From Dongia rigui (GTDB taxonomy: Bacteria; Pseudomonadota; Alphaproteobacteria; Dongiales; Dongiaceae): DNA of 64,000 nucleotides. This document shows, in pieces, positions 11,011 to 20,110 of the stretch. A program made the translations under genes and the position numbers. The stretch spans positions 1,984,001 to 2,048,000 of the forward strand of contig NZ_JAXCLX010000001.1 of NCBI RefSeq assembly GCF_034044635.1, read 5' to 3'. The first letter of the stretch is position 1. Each line of letters opens with the position of its first letter. The notes under the pieces were generated by a model. It had not been told where the DNA came from, did not search any database, and was given only the letters and a program-made list of their open reading frames with translations.

Positions 11011-11085
11011 TCAGTGGAACAGGAACCAGATCACGATGAGAACCGGGATCGGCACGCCGAGTAGCCACAACAATCCATAGCGCAT
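11011..11085 (-). CDS. 24-residue single-span membrane peptide
   Basis: ATG at 11085, TGA at 11011-11013. The product starts MRYG and continues with the hydrophobic run LLWLLGVPIPVLIVIWFLF, then ends in His. That is one transmembrane segment with a central Pro-Ile-Pro kink. A ribosome site (GGAG, seven bases upstream of ATG) is present. Short alphaproteobacterial peptides of this WLLGVPIP type are familiar to me but I know of no assigned role. It is 70 bases upstream of the conserved 114-residue gene on the same strand, which suggests one transcript. Confidence 0.65.
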   Translation of the reverse strand: MRYGLLWLLGVPIPVLIVIWFLFH

Positions 11086-11187
11086 GAAAAATCTCCGTCT
11101 TCGATGAGGCAAAGGCGCTAGCTTGCGGACGCATACGTTGATGCGCTCGCCTGTCTCGCGCGCGATGATGTCGATAACGGGAAAGAC

Positions 11188-11210
11188 AACCGCCGGCCCG
11201 GCCGGCGGTT
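11188..11210 (-). terminator. GC-rich hairpin after rsmB
   Basis: Arms AACCGCCGG and CCGGCGGTT separated by five bases, located 9 bases beyond the rsmB stop on the minus strand. The U-tract on the minus-strand side is poor (GTCTTTCC), so termination efficiency is uncertain. Confidence 0.6.
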
Positions 11211-11218
11211 CCCAGGTT

Positions 11219-12628
11219 TTAGCCGGCCTTCAGGATGCGGGCGGCAAAGAAGCCGTCGAGCCCGCCTTGGTCGGCGAGATGCGATGGCAGCGAACGGAAA
11301 TCGCCTGCGGGGGAGATGAGCTCAAAAAGGCCGCCCACTTCTTCGGTGTGCAGGCGGTCGCGCTTCAGATTGCCGTGCCGCGAGAGTAGCGCCTCGACAC
11401 GGTCGGGGCCCTCCTCGGGCTGCAGCGAGCAGGTACAGAAAATGAGCGTGCCGCCGGGTGCCAGCAGTGAGACCGCCTTGTCGAGCAGCCGGTCCTGGGT
11501 CGCCGTGAGCTTCCCCAGATCGCGCGGGTCTTTGAGCCAGGCGACGTCGGGATGGCGGCGGATGGTGCCGGTTGCCGAGCAGGGCGCATCGAGCAGCACT
11601 GCGTCGAAATCGCGGCCACGATCCCAGAGTGCCGCGTCGGCTGCTTCAAGTTCGGCATGCAGGCGCAGGCGTTCGAGATTTTCTTTGACACGCGCCAGCC
11701 GCGGCCGCGAGCGGTCAAGCGCCGTCACCTGGGCACCGGCAGCGGCCAGCTGCGCCGTCTTGCCACCGGGGGCTGCGCAAAGATCGATGACGCGTTTCCC
11801 CGCCACATTGCCCAGGAGCCGCGCCGGAATTTGCGCGGCCAGATCCTGCACCCACCAGGCGCCGTCGGCGTAACCCGGCAGGTCTTCGACCCGCTGATGC
11901 AAACGCTCACCACCTTCGGAAGCGGCCGGGCGGCGCAACGTACCGGGAAGCGGCATGACGCGGGCATGGAGCTGGCTTGCCCAATACTCCGCTTCGGCCG
12001 GACGGCGGCAGCAGAAATCGAGCGGCGGTTCGTAAAGATGCGCGGTCGCAATCTGCGTGGCCTTGGCCACGCCGTAAGCCTTCACCCAGCTTTGCCACAG
12101 CCAGTCGGGGAGGCTCACCGCACCGGCAGGGGCGGAGGCCAGGAAGGCCTGCGGGTCGCGCGCGATGCGGCGGAGCACCGCGTTGATGAGGCCCTTGAAA
12201 CCGGTTTCGCCACGGTCGCCGGCAAGCGTCACCATGGTATCGACGGCGGCATGGGGTGCGGTCGCCAGGAACATGATCTGGGCCGCACCGAGACGCAGGA
12301 TGTTGCGCACGATGAGCGCCCGGGCGGGGAGCGGCTTTTCCAGGCATTGGCCCAGCGCGTGGTCGATCTGGCCCATATGGCGCAGAGTGGTGGCGACGAG
12401 CGCGCGCACGAATTGGCGGTCGCGGGTGGCGAGCTTTTCCAATTCGGCATGCTCGCCCAGCGCCTCGTCGAGCGGTTTCCGGCGCCGGAACACGGCGTCC
12501 ATCAGGTCGAGTGCGATTGATCGGGCGGAAAGGATGGGTGAATCGCTGCTGCCGCCCGTTTCGGGCTGGGCATCGCGGGCATCTCGCGCCGGGACGTCAC
12601 GGGGAGATGAAGGTTCTTTTGACGACAT
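11219..12628 (-). CDS. rsmB: 16S rRNA m5C967 methyltransferase RsmB
   Basis: A protein of 469 residues with a NusB-like RNA-binding N-terminal domain (from about residue 30: ALDLMDAVFRRRKPLDEAL) and a C-terminal SAM-dependent RNA m5C methyltransferase domain. Motif I is DLCAAPGGKTAQLAA, motif IV DAPCSATGTIRRHPD and motif VI FCTCSLQPEEG; the two motif cysteines act in catalysis and release. It is slightly longer than the E. coli enzyme because of a ~30-residue polar N-terminal extension, so an internal start is possible. It is the last gene before a hairpin. The kinase gene upstream is 106 bases away on the same strand, which probably does not mean functional linkage. Confidence 0.93.
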   Translation of the reverse strand: MSSKEPSSPRDVPARDARDAQPETGGSSDSPILSARSIALDLMDAVFRRRKPLDEALGEHAELEKLATRDRQFVRALVATTLRHMGQIDHALGQCLEKPLPARALIVRNILRLGAAQIMFLATAPHAAVDTMVTLAGDRGETGFKGLINAVLRRIARDPQAFLASAPAGAVSLPDWLWQSWVKAYGVAKATQIATAHLYEPPLDFCCRRPAEAEYWASQLHARVMPLPGTLRRPAASEGGERLHQRVEDLPGYADGAWWVQDLAAQIPARLLGNVAGKRVIDLCAAPGGKTAQLAAAGAQVTALDRSRPRLARVKENLERLRLHAELEAADAALWDRGRDFDAVLLDAPCSATGTIRRHPDVAWLKDPRDLGKLTATQDRLLDKAVSLLAPGGTLIFCTCSLQPEEGPDRVEALLSRHGNLKRDRLHTEEVGGLFELISPAGDFRSLPSHLADQGGLDGFFAARILKAG

Positions 12629-12734
12629 GGCCGCCCTGATAGCGGATTGGCGGGCACTTGTCTAACGACCAGGGGCCGGATCCAGGCCTATTTCGCCAAT
12701 TTTCGCCTGTTTTCCGCAAGCGATGTGCGCCCGG

Positions 12735-14456
12735 TCACCCCTCGATGACGCGCTGTTTGGGCAGCCACAGGGTCACACGGGTGCCGATCCCGAGGCGCGA
12801 ATGCAGATCGAGCCGGCCGCCTTGCGCCTCGGCCAGCGCCCTGGCGATGGGGAGGCCGAGGCCAGCCCCTTCATGACCGCGGACGAAGGCGTCCTGCACC
12901 TGTCCGAAAGCGGAAAAGACCAGCGGGATATCTTCGCTGGCGATGCCGATGCCGGTATCCGACACAGCGAGCGCCAGGCCATCTCCGGCCTCGCCCGGAT
13001 TGACCCGGGCGGCATCGACCCGAATCTCGCCGCCGGGCAACGTGAACTTCACCGCATTGTTGACCAGGTTAAGAAGAATTTGCGTCAGCGCGCGCTCATC
13101 CGCCTGCACCATGGGCAGATCCGGCGGCACGGCATTGACCAGCTTCAGGCTCTTGGCGTGGGCGGCATTGGCGACCAGGTTGAAGGCGCTGCGCGTGAGA
13201 TCGCCAAGATCGCACGGCGCTTCGCGCAGTTCCATCCGGCCCGCCTCGATCTTGGAGAGATCGAGAATGTCATTGATGATGTTGAGCAGCAGCCGGCCGC
13301 TCTGATGGATGTCGCCGGCATAGGCCTGGACCTTGTCCGGCCCCAGGGGGCCGATGGCATTGCGGGCGAGGATCTCGGAAAAGCCCAGGATCGCGTTCAA
13401 GGGCGTGCGCAATTCGTGGCTCATATTGGCGAGGAATTGCGATTTCGCCTGGTTCGCGGCCTCGGCATGTTCCTTGGCGTCGATCAGCTCTTCCTGGGCC
13501 ATTTTCGCCTGTGTGGTCTCGAGGCCGATGCCGCCGATGGCGACCATGGCGCCGCTGTCGTCGGGGATCGGGAATTTGATGTTGCGGTACCAGCGCGTGC
13601 CGCCGTCGCGCGGATAGGCGATCTCGCGGATGACCGGCGTGCCGGCAGCCAGCATGTCTGCTTCCAGAGCCTTCACCCCATCGGCACCGGACGACTTTTC
13701 GACATCGTCGATGCGCTGGCCCAGCATCGCCTCGGGTGTCTGGCCATAGAACCGGGCGCAGGCGCGGTTGACCATCAGGTAGTGGCCGGAAAGATCCTTC
13801 ACCGACATGGTGATCGGCGCATGCTGCATGAAGGCACTGAGGCGCGCCTCGCTCGAGCGCAGCGCCTGCGTGCGGTTGGCGATCTCGCGCGCCTGGTCGC
13901 GCAGCAGGGTTTTGAGCGCGATCTGACCGCCGCATTGGTTGGCGAGGCGCACGAGGGCGCTTTGCTGTGCCTTGGTCAGTTCACGGGGGCGCCGGTCGAT
14001 CACCGAGAGCGTGCCGAGGATGGCCCCGCTGCAGGATTTGATGAGCGCCGAGGCATAGAAGCGGAAGCCCCATTCGGTGACCAGCACATGCCCGGCAAAG
14101 CGTGCATCGCGGCTGAGATCGCCCACTTCAAAAACGCCGTTATGGCGGATCGCCTCGTCACAGAAGGAATCGGCACGCGGAAATTCGTGGAGGTCGACAC
14201 CATGGCAGGATTTGAACCACAGCCTTTGGGCATCGACGAAGGAGACCAGGGCCAAAGGCGTCTCGCAAATCTGCGCCGCCAAGGCGGTGAGGTCGTCGAA
14301 ATTCTGCTCGGCGCCGGTATCGAGAATGCCGCTGTGATGCAAGGCGGCAAGGCGCCGTTCTTCCCATGCCGCAACGGCTGCGGGATCCGTTGGATAGGGG
14401 TCGGCCGCCACATGACCACTGTAATGGTCCATCAGGTCATTGGCCTTGGGCAGCAA
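12735..14456 (-). CDS. Soluble hybrid-type sensor histidine kinase (GAF-PAS-HisKA-HATPase)
   Basis: 573 residues without a membrane segment, so a cytoplasmic sensor. The order is: GAF domain (about residues 35-190, ILDTGAEQNFDDLTALAAQ, and DSFCDEAIRHN typical of GAF kinases), PAS domain (about 210-320, MSVKDLSGHYLMVNRACARF), HisKA with the phospho-accepting H347 in NMSHELRTPLNAILGFSEI, and HATPase_c with N-box ILLNLVNNAVKFT and G-boxes DTGIGI and GAGLGLPIA. The H-box is of the DivJ/PleC class common in alphaproteobacteria. No receiver domain or response regulator is encoded nearby, so the partner is unknown. An ATG eight codons in (MDHYSG) is an alternative start. Confidence 0.9.
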   Translation of the reverse strand: MLPKANDLMDHYSGHVAADPYPTDPAAVAAWEERRLAALHHSGILDTGAEQNFDDLTALAAQICETPLALVSFVDAQRLWFKSCHGVDLHEFPRADSFCDEAIRHNGVFEVGDLSRDARFAGHVLVTEWGFRFYASALIKSCSGAILGTLSVIDRRPRELTKAQQSALVRLANQCGGQIALKTLLRDQAREIANRTQALRSSEARLSAFMQHAPITMSVKDLSGHYLMVNRACARFYGQTPEAMLGQRIDDVEKSSGADGVKALEADMLAAGTPVIREIAYPRDGGTRWYRNIKFPIPDDSGAMVAIGGIGLETTQAKMAQEELIDAKEHAEAANQAKSQFLANMSHELRTPLNAILGFSEILARNAIGPLGPDKVQAYAGDIHQSGRLLLNIINDILDLSKIEAGRMELREAPCDLGDLTRSAFNLVANAAHAKSLKLVNAVPPDLPMVQADERALTQILLNLVNNAVKFTLPGGEIRVDAARVNPGEAGDGLALAVSDTGIGIASEDIPLVFSAFGQVQDAFVRGHEGAGLGLPIARALAEAQGGRLDLHSRLGIGTRVTLWLPKQRVIEG

Positions 14457-14626
14457 GCGTCTCTCCCGTCCCCAGCTCCGGCGCCCGCCCGTGGCAATAC
14501 ATTCCGCATTAACGATTTTCGCGGAAAAGGGCGAAACGCTACATTTAAGCGGTATTTCTCATACAATTCGTAAGATTCTGGCGTATCTCCCACAAGTCTT
14601 TTTTCGCAGGGCTGGAATAAAGTGAA

Positions 14627-14654
14627 CGGCCGGCAGTCCAGGGACCGCCGGCCG
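14627..14654 (-). terminator. Hairpin after the alpha/beta hydrolase gene
   Basis: Arms CGGCCGGC (14627-14634) and GCCGGCCG (14647-14654) with an inner extension GTCC/GGAC. It is about 33 bases past the stop of the minus-strand hydrolase gene; the following minus-strand sequence is T-containing (TTCACTTTATT) but without a pure U run. Confidence 0.6.
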
Positions 14655-14686
14655 CATCCTTCGGCCAATTGGGGGATGTCGGCCGC

Positions 14687-15517
14687 TCAGCCCTTGATGA
14701 AGGCCAGCAGGTCGGCGTTCAACTGGTCCTTGTGGGTATCGGTGATCCCGTGCGGCGCCCCCGGATACACTTTGAGGACCGCGCCCTTCACCAGCTTGGC
14801 CGAAGACCTGCCGGCGGCGTCGATCGGCACGATCTGGTCGTCATCGCCATGGATCACGAGCGTCGGCACGTCGAATTTTTTGAGATCCTCGGTGAAGTCC
14901 GTTTCCGAGAACGCCTTGATGGAATCGAACGTGTTCTTGTGGCCGCCCGTCATGCCCTGCAGCCAGAAGGAATCGATGGCGCCCTGGGAGGGCTTGGCGC
15001 CGGGGCGGTTGTAGCCAAAGAACGGCCCGCTGGCGATGTCCTGGTAGAGCTGCGAGCGATCCTTCAACGACCCGGCGCGAATGCCGTTGAAGACGTCCAG
15101 CGGCAGGCCGCCCGGATTGGCGGCGGTCTTCACCATCAAGGGCGGCACGGCGGAGACCAGCACGGCCTTCGCCACACGCGCCGTGCCATGGCGGCCGATA
15201 TAGCGCGTGATCTCGCCACCGCCGGTCGAGAAGCCGATCAGCACGATGTTCTTCAAGTCGAGATGGTTGATCACCGCCGCGAGGTCGTCGGCGTAATGAT
15301 CCATGTCATTGCCGTCCCAGGTCTGGCTCGAGCGGCCATGGCCGCGGCGGTCGTGACCGATGGCACGGTAGCCGGCATTGGCGACATGCAGCATCTGCGC
15401 TTCCCAACTGTCGGACGACAGTGGCCAGCCATGGCTGAAGACAACCGGCTGGCCGGTCTTGGGGCCCCAATCCTTGTAATAGATCTCGGTGCCGTCCTTG
15501 GTTTTGACGAAGCTCAT
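14687..15517 (-). CDS. Alpha/beta hydrolase of the non-heme chloroperoxidase type
   Basis: A 276-residue protein spanning the whole alpha/beta hydrolase domain. The nucleophile is S97 in GFSTGG, the acid is in HGDDDQIVP (about D226), and the histidine is H256 in APHG. The early motif [12 protein letters not shown] forms the oxyanion side. The closest family I recognise is bacterial cofactor-free haloperoxidases/esterases (GFSTGGGE and the HGDDDQIVP context); the natural substrate cannot be read. There is no signal peptide. It sits 52 bases downstream of the isochorismatase-family gene on the same strand, so the two are likely co-transcribed and may process the same compound or be controlled by the divergent GlxA-type regulator. 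Confidence 0.9.
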   Translation of the reverse strand: MSFVKTKDGTEIYYKDWGPKTGQPVVFSHGWPLSSDSWEAQMLHVANAGYRAIGHDRRGHGRSSQTWDGNDMDHYADDLAAVINHLDLKNIVLIGFSTGGGEITRYIGRHGTARVAKAVLVSAVPPLMVKTAANPGGLPLDVFNGIRAGSLKDRSQLYQDIASGPFFGYNRPGAKPSQGAIDSFWLQGMTGGHKNTFDSIKAFSETDFTEDLKKFDVPTLVIHGDDDQIVPIDAAGRSSAKLVKGAVLKVYPGAPHGITDTHKDQLNADLLAFIKG

Positions 15518-15569
15518 GATGTCTTGTCCCTTCTTGATCTTTTTCGCATGGGAGAAATGAGGCGCGAGG

Positions 15570-16130
15570 TTACGCCTTCTTCAAAGTAGAAGTGATGACA
15601 TCATCCGTCGATACGACCTTCGCATAGGAGCCGAGGGCCGCCATGAACGACGCGTGCACATCGCGCGCCGGCACTTTGACGCCGTTGAACTCGGCATCGC
15701 GCGTGGCACAGGCATCATGGGCCAGCGTCACCTTGTAGCCGAAATCGGCGGCGGCGCGCGTGGCCGCATCGACGCACATATGGCTCATCGCCCCACAGAC
15801 GACGAGGTCTTTGACGCCGGCCGCATCAAGCTTCGCCTTGAGGTCGGTGCCAAGGAAAGCATTGACCTCGCTCTTCACCACCTGCGCCTCGCCGGCGGCG
15901 GGCTTCACCTTGGGATGGATCTCGGCACCCGCCGTGCCTTTGGTGAAGAAGGGTGAGTCCGCTTCTTCCATGACGTGCTGCACATGAAAGACCGGATGTC
16001 CGGCCGCACGGGCGGCGGCGATGAGCCTCGCCACATTGTCGCTGGCCTCATCCATGTTGCTGAGGGTCCAGCGGCCGCCGGGGAAATAGTCGTTCTGTAC
16101 GTCGACGACGAGAAGGCCGTTTTTGCTCAT
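15570..16130 (-). CDS. Isochorismatase/nicotinamidase-family cysteine hydrolase
   Basis: 186 residues. The catalytic triad of the family is visible: D10 ([14 protein letters not shown]), K86 (VVKSEVNAF) and C119 ([10 protein letters not shown]). The family hydrolyses amides or vinyl ethers; the substrate cannot be assigned (nicotinamidase, ureidoacrylate hydrolase-like or a peroxidase-associated amidase are all possible). The C-terminus contains the usual AHDACATRD phrase. It is the first gene of a two-gene unit with the hydrolase downstream, and faces a GlxA-type AraC regulator across 104 bases. That arrangement usually means control by that regulator. Confidence 0.9.
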   Translation of the reverse strand: MSKNGLLVVDVQNDYFPGGRWTLSNMDEASDNVARLIAAARAAGHPVFHVQHVMEEADSPFFTKGTAGAEIHPKVKPAAGEAQVVKSEVNAFLGTDLKAKLDAAGVKDLVVCGAMSHMCVDAATRAAADFGYKVTLAHDACATRDAEFNGVKVPARDVHASFMAALGSYAKVVSTDDVITSTLKKA

Positions 16131-16188
16131 GGGGGAACACTCCTGAAGGTTGGCGTTTCGATATGGCTTTTTTAGCCAAGGCCGCGCA

Positions 16189-16233
16189 TTCTGCCCATTG
16201 GCAGAACTGACATAGATCAGGTCAAAACTGACA
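16189..16233. promoter_or_regulatory. Operator-like repeats between isochorismatase-family gene and GlxA-type regulator
   Basis: An inverted repeat TTCTGCC-CATT-GGCAGAA lies at 16189-16206. Overlapping its end, the heptamer ACTGACA occurs twice (16206-16212 and 16227-16233), start to start 21 bases, about two helical turns, which suits an AraC-family dimer. The second copy touches the ATG at 16235, so binding there could repress the regulator itself. Function is inferred. Confidence 0.5.
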
Positions 16234-16234
16234 A

Positions 16235-17215
16235 ATGAGCGTGAGTCCCAAATTCATCGATATCGGCATCCTTGATTATCCCGGCGCGCAGGCCGCGGCA
16301 CTGCATGGCCTGACCGACATGTTCCTGGTCGCCAACCGGCTTTGTGCCGAGCAGAATTTGCGCAACGTGCCGATCTTGCGGGTCAGCCATTGGGCCTTGG
16401 GCGACGGGGGCCAGGTTGCGCGCGGCGCCATCTCGCCGGAGGGAACGCCGAAATCCCTCGACGTCGTCATCCTGCCGCCCAGCCTCGGCGATCCGGTCTG
16501 GACCGACAGCCGCGACCCGCTGCTGCGCTTCCTCAAAAGCCAGCACAGCAAGGGTAGCGTCATGACGTCGGTTTGCGCCGGCGCCTTCCTGCTGGCCGAG
16601 GCCGGCTTGCTCGATGGCCGGCCAGCGACCACGCATTGGTCCTTGGCGGAAGAACTGCAGATGCGGTTTCCTGAGATCGCGGTCGATGGCGATAAGCTGG
16701 TGATCGAGGATGGCGATGTCATCACCGCCGGCGGCGTCATGGCCTGGGTGGAGTTGGGCCTCAAAGTCATCGAACGCTTCATCAGCCCGACCATCGTCCT
16801 CAGTGTGGCGCGGTTTTTCCTGGTCGACGCTGCGGGCCGCGAGCAGCGCTTCTATTCGGCCTTTGCCCCCAAGCTCGCCCATGGGGACGCCGCTGTGCTC
16901 AAGGTTCAACATTGGCTGCAGCGCCATGCATCGGAGAAAGTGACGCTGCCGCAGATGGCGGCGCAGGCCAAGCTTGGCGAGCGCACCTTTCTGCGCCGCT
17001 TTCAAAAGGCGACGGGCCTCAACCCCACACGCTATCTGCAATCACTGCGCCTCGCGAAGGCACGCGAGATGCTGGAGCTTGGCACGCAAAAGATCGACCA
17101 GATCGCCTATCGCGTCGGCTATGAAGACCCGGGCGCCTTCACCAAGCTGTTCCAGGCGCAGATCGGTTTGACGCCAAGCGAGTATCGGAAGAGGTTCGGG
17201 GTGGGGGCTGGGTAG
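16235..17215 (+). CDS. GlxA-type transcriptional regulator (DJ-1/PfpI domain plus AraC HTH)
   Basis: A 326-residue protein. Residues ~8-190 form a DJ-1/PfpI-like domain (IDIGILDYPGAQAAALHGL, with the elbow SVCAGAFLLAEAGLLDG holding the conserved Cys). The C-terminal ~100 residues are an AraC-type double helix-turn-helix (LPQMAAQAKLGERTFLRRF and KIDQIAYRVGYEDPGAFTK). This is the GlxA/FtrA-like class that senses small molecules through the N-terminal domain. It is transcribed divergently from the isochorismatase-family and hydrolase genes, its probable targets. There is no clear ribosome site before the ATG at 16235; a leaderless transcript or a weak site is possible. Confidence 0.92.
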   Translation: MSVSPKFIDIGILDYPGAQAAALHGLTDMFLVANRLCAEQNLRNVPILRVSHWALGDGGQVARGAISPEGTPKSLDVVILPPSLGDPVWTDSRDPLLRFLKSQHSKGSVMTSVCAGAFLLAEAGLLDGRPATTHWSLAEELQMRFPEIAVDGDKLVIEDGDVITAGGVMAWVELGLKVIERFISPTIVLSVARFFLVDAAGREQRFYSAFAPKLAHGDAAVLKVQHWLQRHASEKVTLPQMAAQAKLGERTFLRRFQKATGLNPTRYLQSLRLAKAREMLELGTQKIDQIAYRVGYEDPGAFTKLFQAQIGLTPSEYRKRFGVGAG

Positions 17216-17231
17216 ATTTCCACAGCTTCAA

Positions 17232-17324
17232 TTGTCATGGCCCGCGAAGGCGGGCCATCCACGAGTTACTGCGCAACCGAAGAAAGAGACTCGTGGATGC
17301 CCCGGCCAAGCCGGGGCATGACAA
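17232..17324. repeat. Composite palindromic element, copy 1 (diverged arms)
   Basis: The element runs from TTGTCATGG to GCATGACAA. Outer arms match (CATGG...CCACGAGT against ACTCGTGG...CATG). Each arm is itself a hairpin: ATGGCCCGC-GAAG-GCGGGCCAT on the left, ATGCCCCGGC-CAA-GCCGGGGCAT on the right. The arms differ from each other but each keeps internal pairing. It lies between the convergent ends of the GlxA-type gene and hslU and could act as a bidirectional terminator. It is related to the element at 37121-37207. Confidence 0.85.
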
Positions 17325-17338
17325 GTGATGGCGTGCCA

Positions 17339-18706
17339 CTACAAAATGAACTTCGATAGATCCGTGTTCTTCGCCAGCGGCGCCACGCGTTCGCGGACAT
17401 AGGCGCCGTCGATGGTGACGGTCTTGCCGCCCATCTCGGAAGCGGTGAAGCTCACTTCCTCGAGCAGGCGTTCCAGCACCGTTTGCAGGCGCCGGGCGCC
17501 GATGTTCTCGACGGTCGAATTGATCTCGGTCGCCAGATCCGCCAGGGCGTCGATGGCATCATCGGTGAAATCGAGCGTCACGTCCTCGGTCTTCAGGAGC
17601 GCCACATACTGCTTGATGAGGCTTGCTTCCGGTTCGGTGAGGATGCGGCGGAGATCGGCACGCGTCAGCGCATCGAGCTCGACGCGGATCGGCAGGCGGC
17701 CCTGCAATTCGGGCAGCAGGTCGCTGGGCTTGGCGAGATGAAAGGCGCCTGAGGCAATGAAGAGGATGTGGTCGGTCTTCACCGCGCCATGCTTGGTGGC
17801 GACCGTCGTGCCTTCGATGAGCGGCAGCAGGTCGCGCTGCACGCCTTCGCGGCTGACATCTGCGCCGGCGCGGCCTTCGCGGGCGCAGATCTTGTCGATC
17901 TCGTCGAGGAAGACGATGCCGTTCTGCTCGACGGCACGGATCGCCTCGGCCGTGACCTTTTCCTGGTCCAGCAGCTTGTCGGCTTCCTCGGCCACCAGTA
18001 CGTCATAGGAGTCGGAAACCGTCATTCGCCGCGTCTTGGTGCGGCCGCCCAACGCATTGCCCAGCATGTCATTGAGATTGATCATGCCCATCGAAGCACC
18101 TGGCATGCCGGGAATATCGATGGTGGGCAGAGAGCCGCCGCCGCTGTCCTTCACCGTGAGCTCGATCTCCTTGTCGTCGAGCTCGCCCGTGCGCAGCATG
18201 CGGCGGAACTTGGCGCGCGTTTCGGCACCCGATCCTTCGCCGACCAGCGCATCGAGCACGCGTTCCTCGGCCAGCGTTTCGGCCTTGGCGCGCACCTGGC
18301 GGCGCATCTTTTCCTTCGACATGGCGATGCCGATTTCGATGAGGTCGCGGATGATCTGCTCGACATCGCGCCCGACATAACCGACCTCGGTGAACTTGGT
18401 CGCCTCGACCTTCAGGAAAGGCGCCTGGGCCAGTTTGGCGAGACGCCGCGCGATCTCGGTTTTGCCCACACCGGTCGGGCCGATCATCAGGATGTTCTTC
18501 GGGCTCACTTCCTCGCGCATGCCGTGGTCCAGCTGCTGGCGGCGCCAGCGGTTGCGCAGGGCGATGGCAACGGCGCGCTTGGCGTCGTTCTGCCCGACGA
18601 TGAAACGGTCGAGTTCCGAGACGATCTCGCGCGGCGTCAATGCAGAGGTAACGAGCGGTTCTTCGGCTTTGGGTTCGGATTTGCGGGCGCTACCGGTGTC
18701 GGTCAT
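17339..18706 (-). CDS. hslU: ATP-dependent protease ATPase subunit HslU (ClpY)
   Basis: A 455-residue AAA+ unfoldase that feeds substrates into the HslV peptidase. Walker A is GPTGVGKT at residues 76-83, Walker B is [10 protein letters not shown], and the long inserted I-domain lies between them ([18 protein letters not shown] onward). The pore-type loop phrase GYVGRDVEQ is present, and the C-terminus ends LSKFIL as in the family, which docks into HslV. It starts 4 bases after the hslV stop, so the two are one operon read on the minus strand from an apparent heat-shock promoter. Confidence 0.97.
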   Translation of the reverse strand: MTDTGSARKSEPKAEEPLVTSALTPREIVSELDRFIVGQNDAKRAVAIALRNRWRRQQLDHGMREEVSPKNILMIGPTGVGKTEIARRLAKLAQAPFLKVEATKFTEVGYVGRDVEQIIRDLIEIGIAMSKEKMRRQVRAKAETLAEERVLDALVGEGSGAETRAKFRRMLRTGELDDKEIELTVKDSGGGSLPTIDIPGMPGASMGMINLNDMLGNALGGRTKTRRMTVSDSYDVLVAEEADKLLDQEKVTAEAIRAVEQNGIVFLDEIDKICAREGRAGADVSREGVQRDLLPLIEGTTVATKHGAVKTDHILFIASGAFHLAKPSDLLPELQGRLPIRVELDALTRADLRRILTEPEASLIKQYVALLKTEDVTLDFTDDAIDALADLATEINSTVENIGARRLQTVLERLLEEVSFTASEMGGKTVTIDGAYVRERVAPLAKNTDLSKFIL

Positions 18707-18710
18707 GGTC

Positions 18711-19274
18711 TTAGAGCTTTTCGACGAGGACGTTGTGATTGGTGTAGATGCAGATATCGCCGGCGATCTTCATCGATTTGCGGGCGATCTCCTCGGCGCT
18801 CAAGCCGTCGATGTCGATGAGGGCGCGAGCGGCGGCGAGCGCATAGGCGCCGCCGGAACCGATGCCGATGAGGCCGTCTTCCGGTTCCAGCACGTCCCCT
18901 GTACCGGTAAGAATAAGGCTCACCGACGTATCCGCCACCGCCATCATCGCCTCGAGCCGGCGCAAATAGCGGTCGGTGCGCCAATCCTTGGCGAGCTCGA
19001 CGCAGGCGCGGGCCAATTGCGCCGGATATTGCTCCAGCTTGGCTTCCAGCCGCTCGAACAGAGTGAGGGCATCTGCGGTGGCCCCGGCAAAGCCGGCGAT
19101 TACCTGGCCCTTGCCCAGCCGGCGCAGCTTTTTGGCGTTCGATTTCATCACCGTATGGCCGACCGTCACCTGGCCGTCGCCGGCCAGGACCACGTCATTT
19201 CCCTTGCGCACAAGGAGGATGGTGGTGCCGTGCCAGGGGGCAAGGCCATGCTTGTCGTTATCGTCGCGCGCCAT
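18711..19274 (-). CDS. hslV: ATP-dependent protease peptidase subunit HslV (ClpQ)
   Basis: 187 residues from ATG 19274 ([10 protein letters not shown]). The nucleophile is the N-terminal threonine exposed by processing before TTILLVRK (T17), followed by the family phrase AGDGQVTVG. An open frame continues upstream to 19358, but those codons cover the putative promoter at 19335-19363, so the shorter start is right. HslV forms a double hexameric chamber with HslU. hslU follows after 4 bases. Confidence 0.95.
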   Translation of the reverse strand: MARDDNDKHGLAPWHGTTILLVRKGNDVVLAGDGQVTVGHTVMKSNAKKLRRLGKGQVIAGFAGATADALTLFERLEAKLEQYPAQLARACVELAKDWRTDRYLRRLEAMMAVADTSVSLILTGTGDVLEPEDGLIGIGSGGAYALAAARALIDIDGLSAEEIARKSMKIAGDICIYTNHNVLVEKL

Positions 19275-19334
19275 GGGAAACCCTTCATGCGGCCGGGTCG
19301 GAGCCCCCAGCCAGATCGTTATCGCTCCCTGGGG

Positions 19335-19363
19335 AGATAGGTTAACGGCGAAAGGCAATCAAG
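19335..19363 (-). promoter_or_regulatory. Putative RpoH (heat-shock sigma) promoter of hslVU
   Basis: Read on the minus strand: CTTG (19363-19360), 18 bases, then CCTATCT (19341-19335). This fits the alphaproteobacterial sigma-32 pattern CTTG-N17/18-CYTATNT. The expected start of transcription is near 19328, about 54 bases before the hslV ATG at 19274. hslVU is a classical heat-shock operon. Confidence 0.7.
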
Positions 19364-19486
19364 CTGCAAAGCTGTCGCTGGCCCGGGCCGGTTTCGCGAC
19401 CGGCGTTCCTACCCACTTCCCCCAGGCGCCCATCGCTGCTAAGAACCCGGCAATTAAGGCCTTTTTACCTTGAAACGGACCCTAAA

Positions 19487-20110
19487 ATGCGTACCGGCAA
19501 GATCGAGCGGCGGACCAAGGAAACCGAGATTGCGGTCGAGGTGAACCTCGACGGCCAGGGACGGTCGGATATTTCGACCGGGATCGGCTTTCTGGATCAT
19601 ATGCTGGACCAGCTGGCCAGGCATTCGCTGATGGACATCACGGTGAAGGCCAAGGGCGATCTGCATATCGATTTCCATCACACCACCGAGGATACCGGCA
19701 TCGCCTTGGGCGAGGCGGTGAGCCAGGCCCTGGGCGAGCGCGTCGGCATCAACCGCTATGGCGAGGCGACCATCCCGATGGATGAGACGCTGACCCGCGT
19801 GGCACTCGACGCCTCGAACCGAGCCTATCTGATCTGGAAGGTCAGTTTCAGCCGCGACAAGCTGGGCGAGATGGACACCGAGTTGTTCAAGGAATGGTTC
19901 CAGGCCTTCGCGCAGAATGCGGGCCTGACGCTCCATGTCGAGAACCTCTATGGCGAGAACAACCACCATATCGTCGAGAGCTGCTTCAAGGCGCTGGCCC
20001 GCGCCCTGCGCCACGCCATCGAGATCGATCCGCGGAAATCCGACGCTGTGCCTTCGACCAAGGGCACCTTGGGTGGAAGTCTGGGCGGAAAATCGCTCGC
20101 CAAGCCATGA
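19487..20110 (+). CDS. hisB: Imidazoleglycerol-phosphate dehydratase
   Basis: 207 residues, the single-domain form without the phosphatase. It dehydrates imidazole glycerol phosphate to imidazole acetol phosphate in histidine synthesis. Manganese-binding histidine motifs are visible: [25 protein letters not shown] and, near the C-terminus, [18 protein letters not shown]. It begins the his cluster and overlaps hisH by four bases (ATGA at 20107-20110), indicating translational coupling. The 212-base gap to divergent hslV must hold its promoter; I could not pick it out. Confidence 0.97.
   Translation: MRTGKIERRTKETEIAVEVNLDGQGRSDISTGIGFLDHMLDQLARHSLMDITVKAKGDLHIDFHHTTEDTGIALGEAVSQALGERVGINRYGEATIPMDETLTRVALDASNRAYLIWKVSFSRDKLGEMDTELFKEWFQAFAQNAGLTLHVENLYGENNHHIVESCFKALARALRHAIEIDPRKSDAVPSTKGTLGGSLGGKSLAKP

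Noticed and set aside
12723-14573. 616-codon open frame on the plus strand
   Set aside because: It lies opposite the histidine kinase gene, whose H-box, N-box and G-boxes are clear; the plus-strand translation shows no family.
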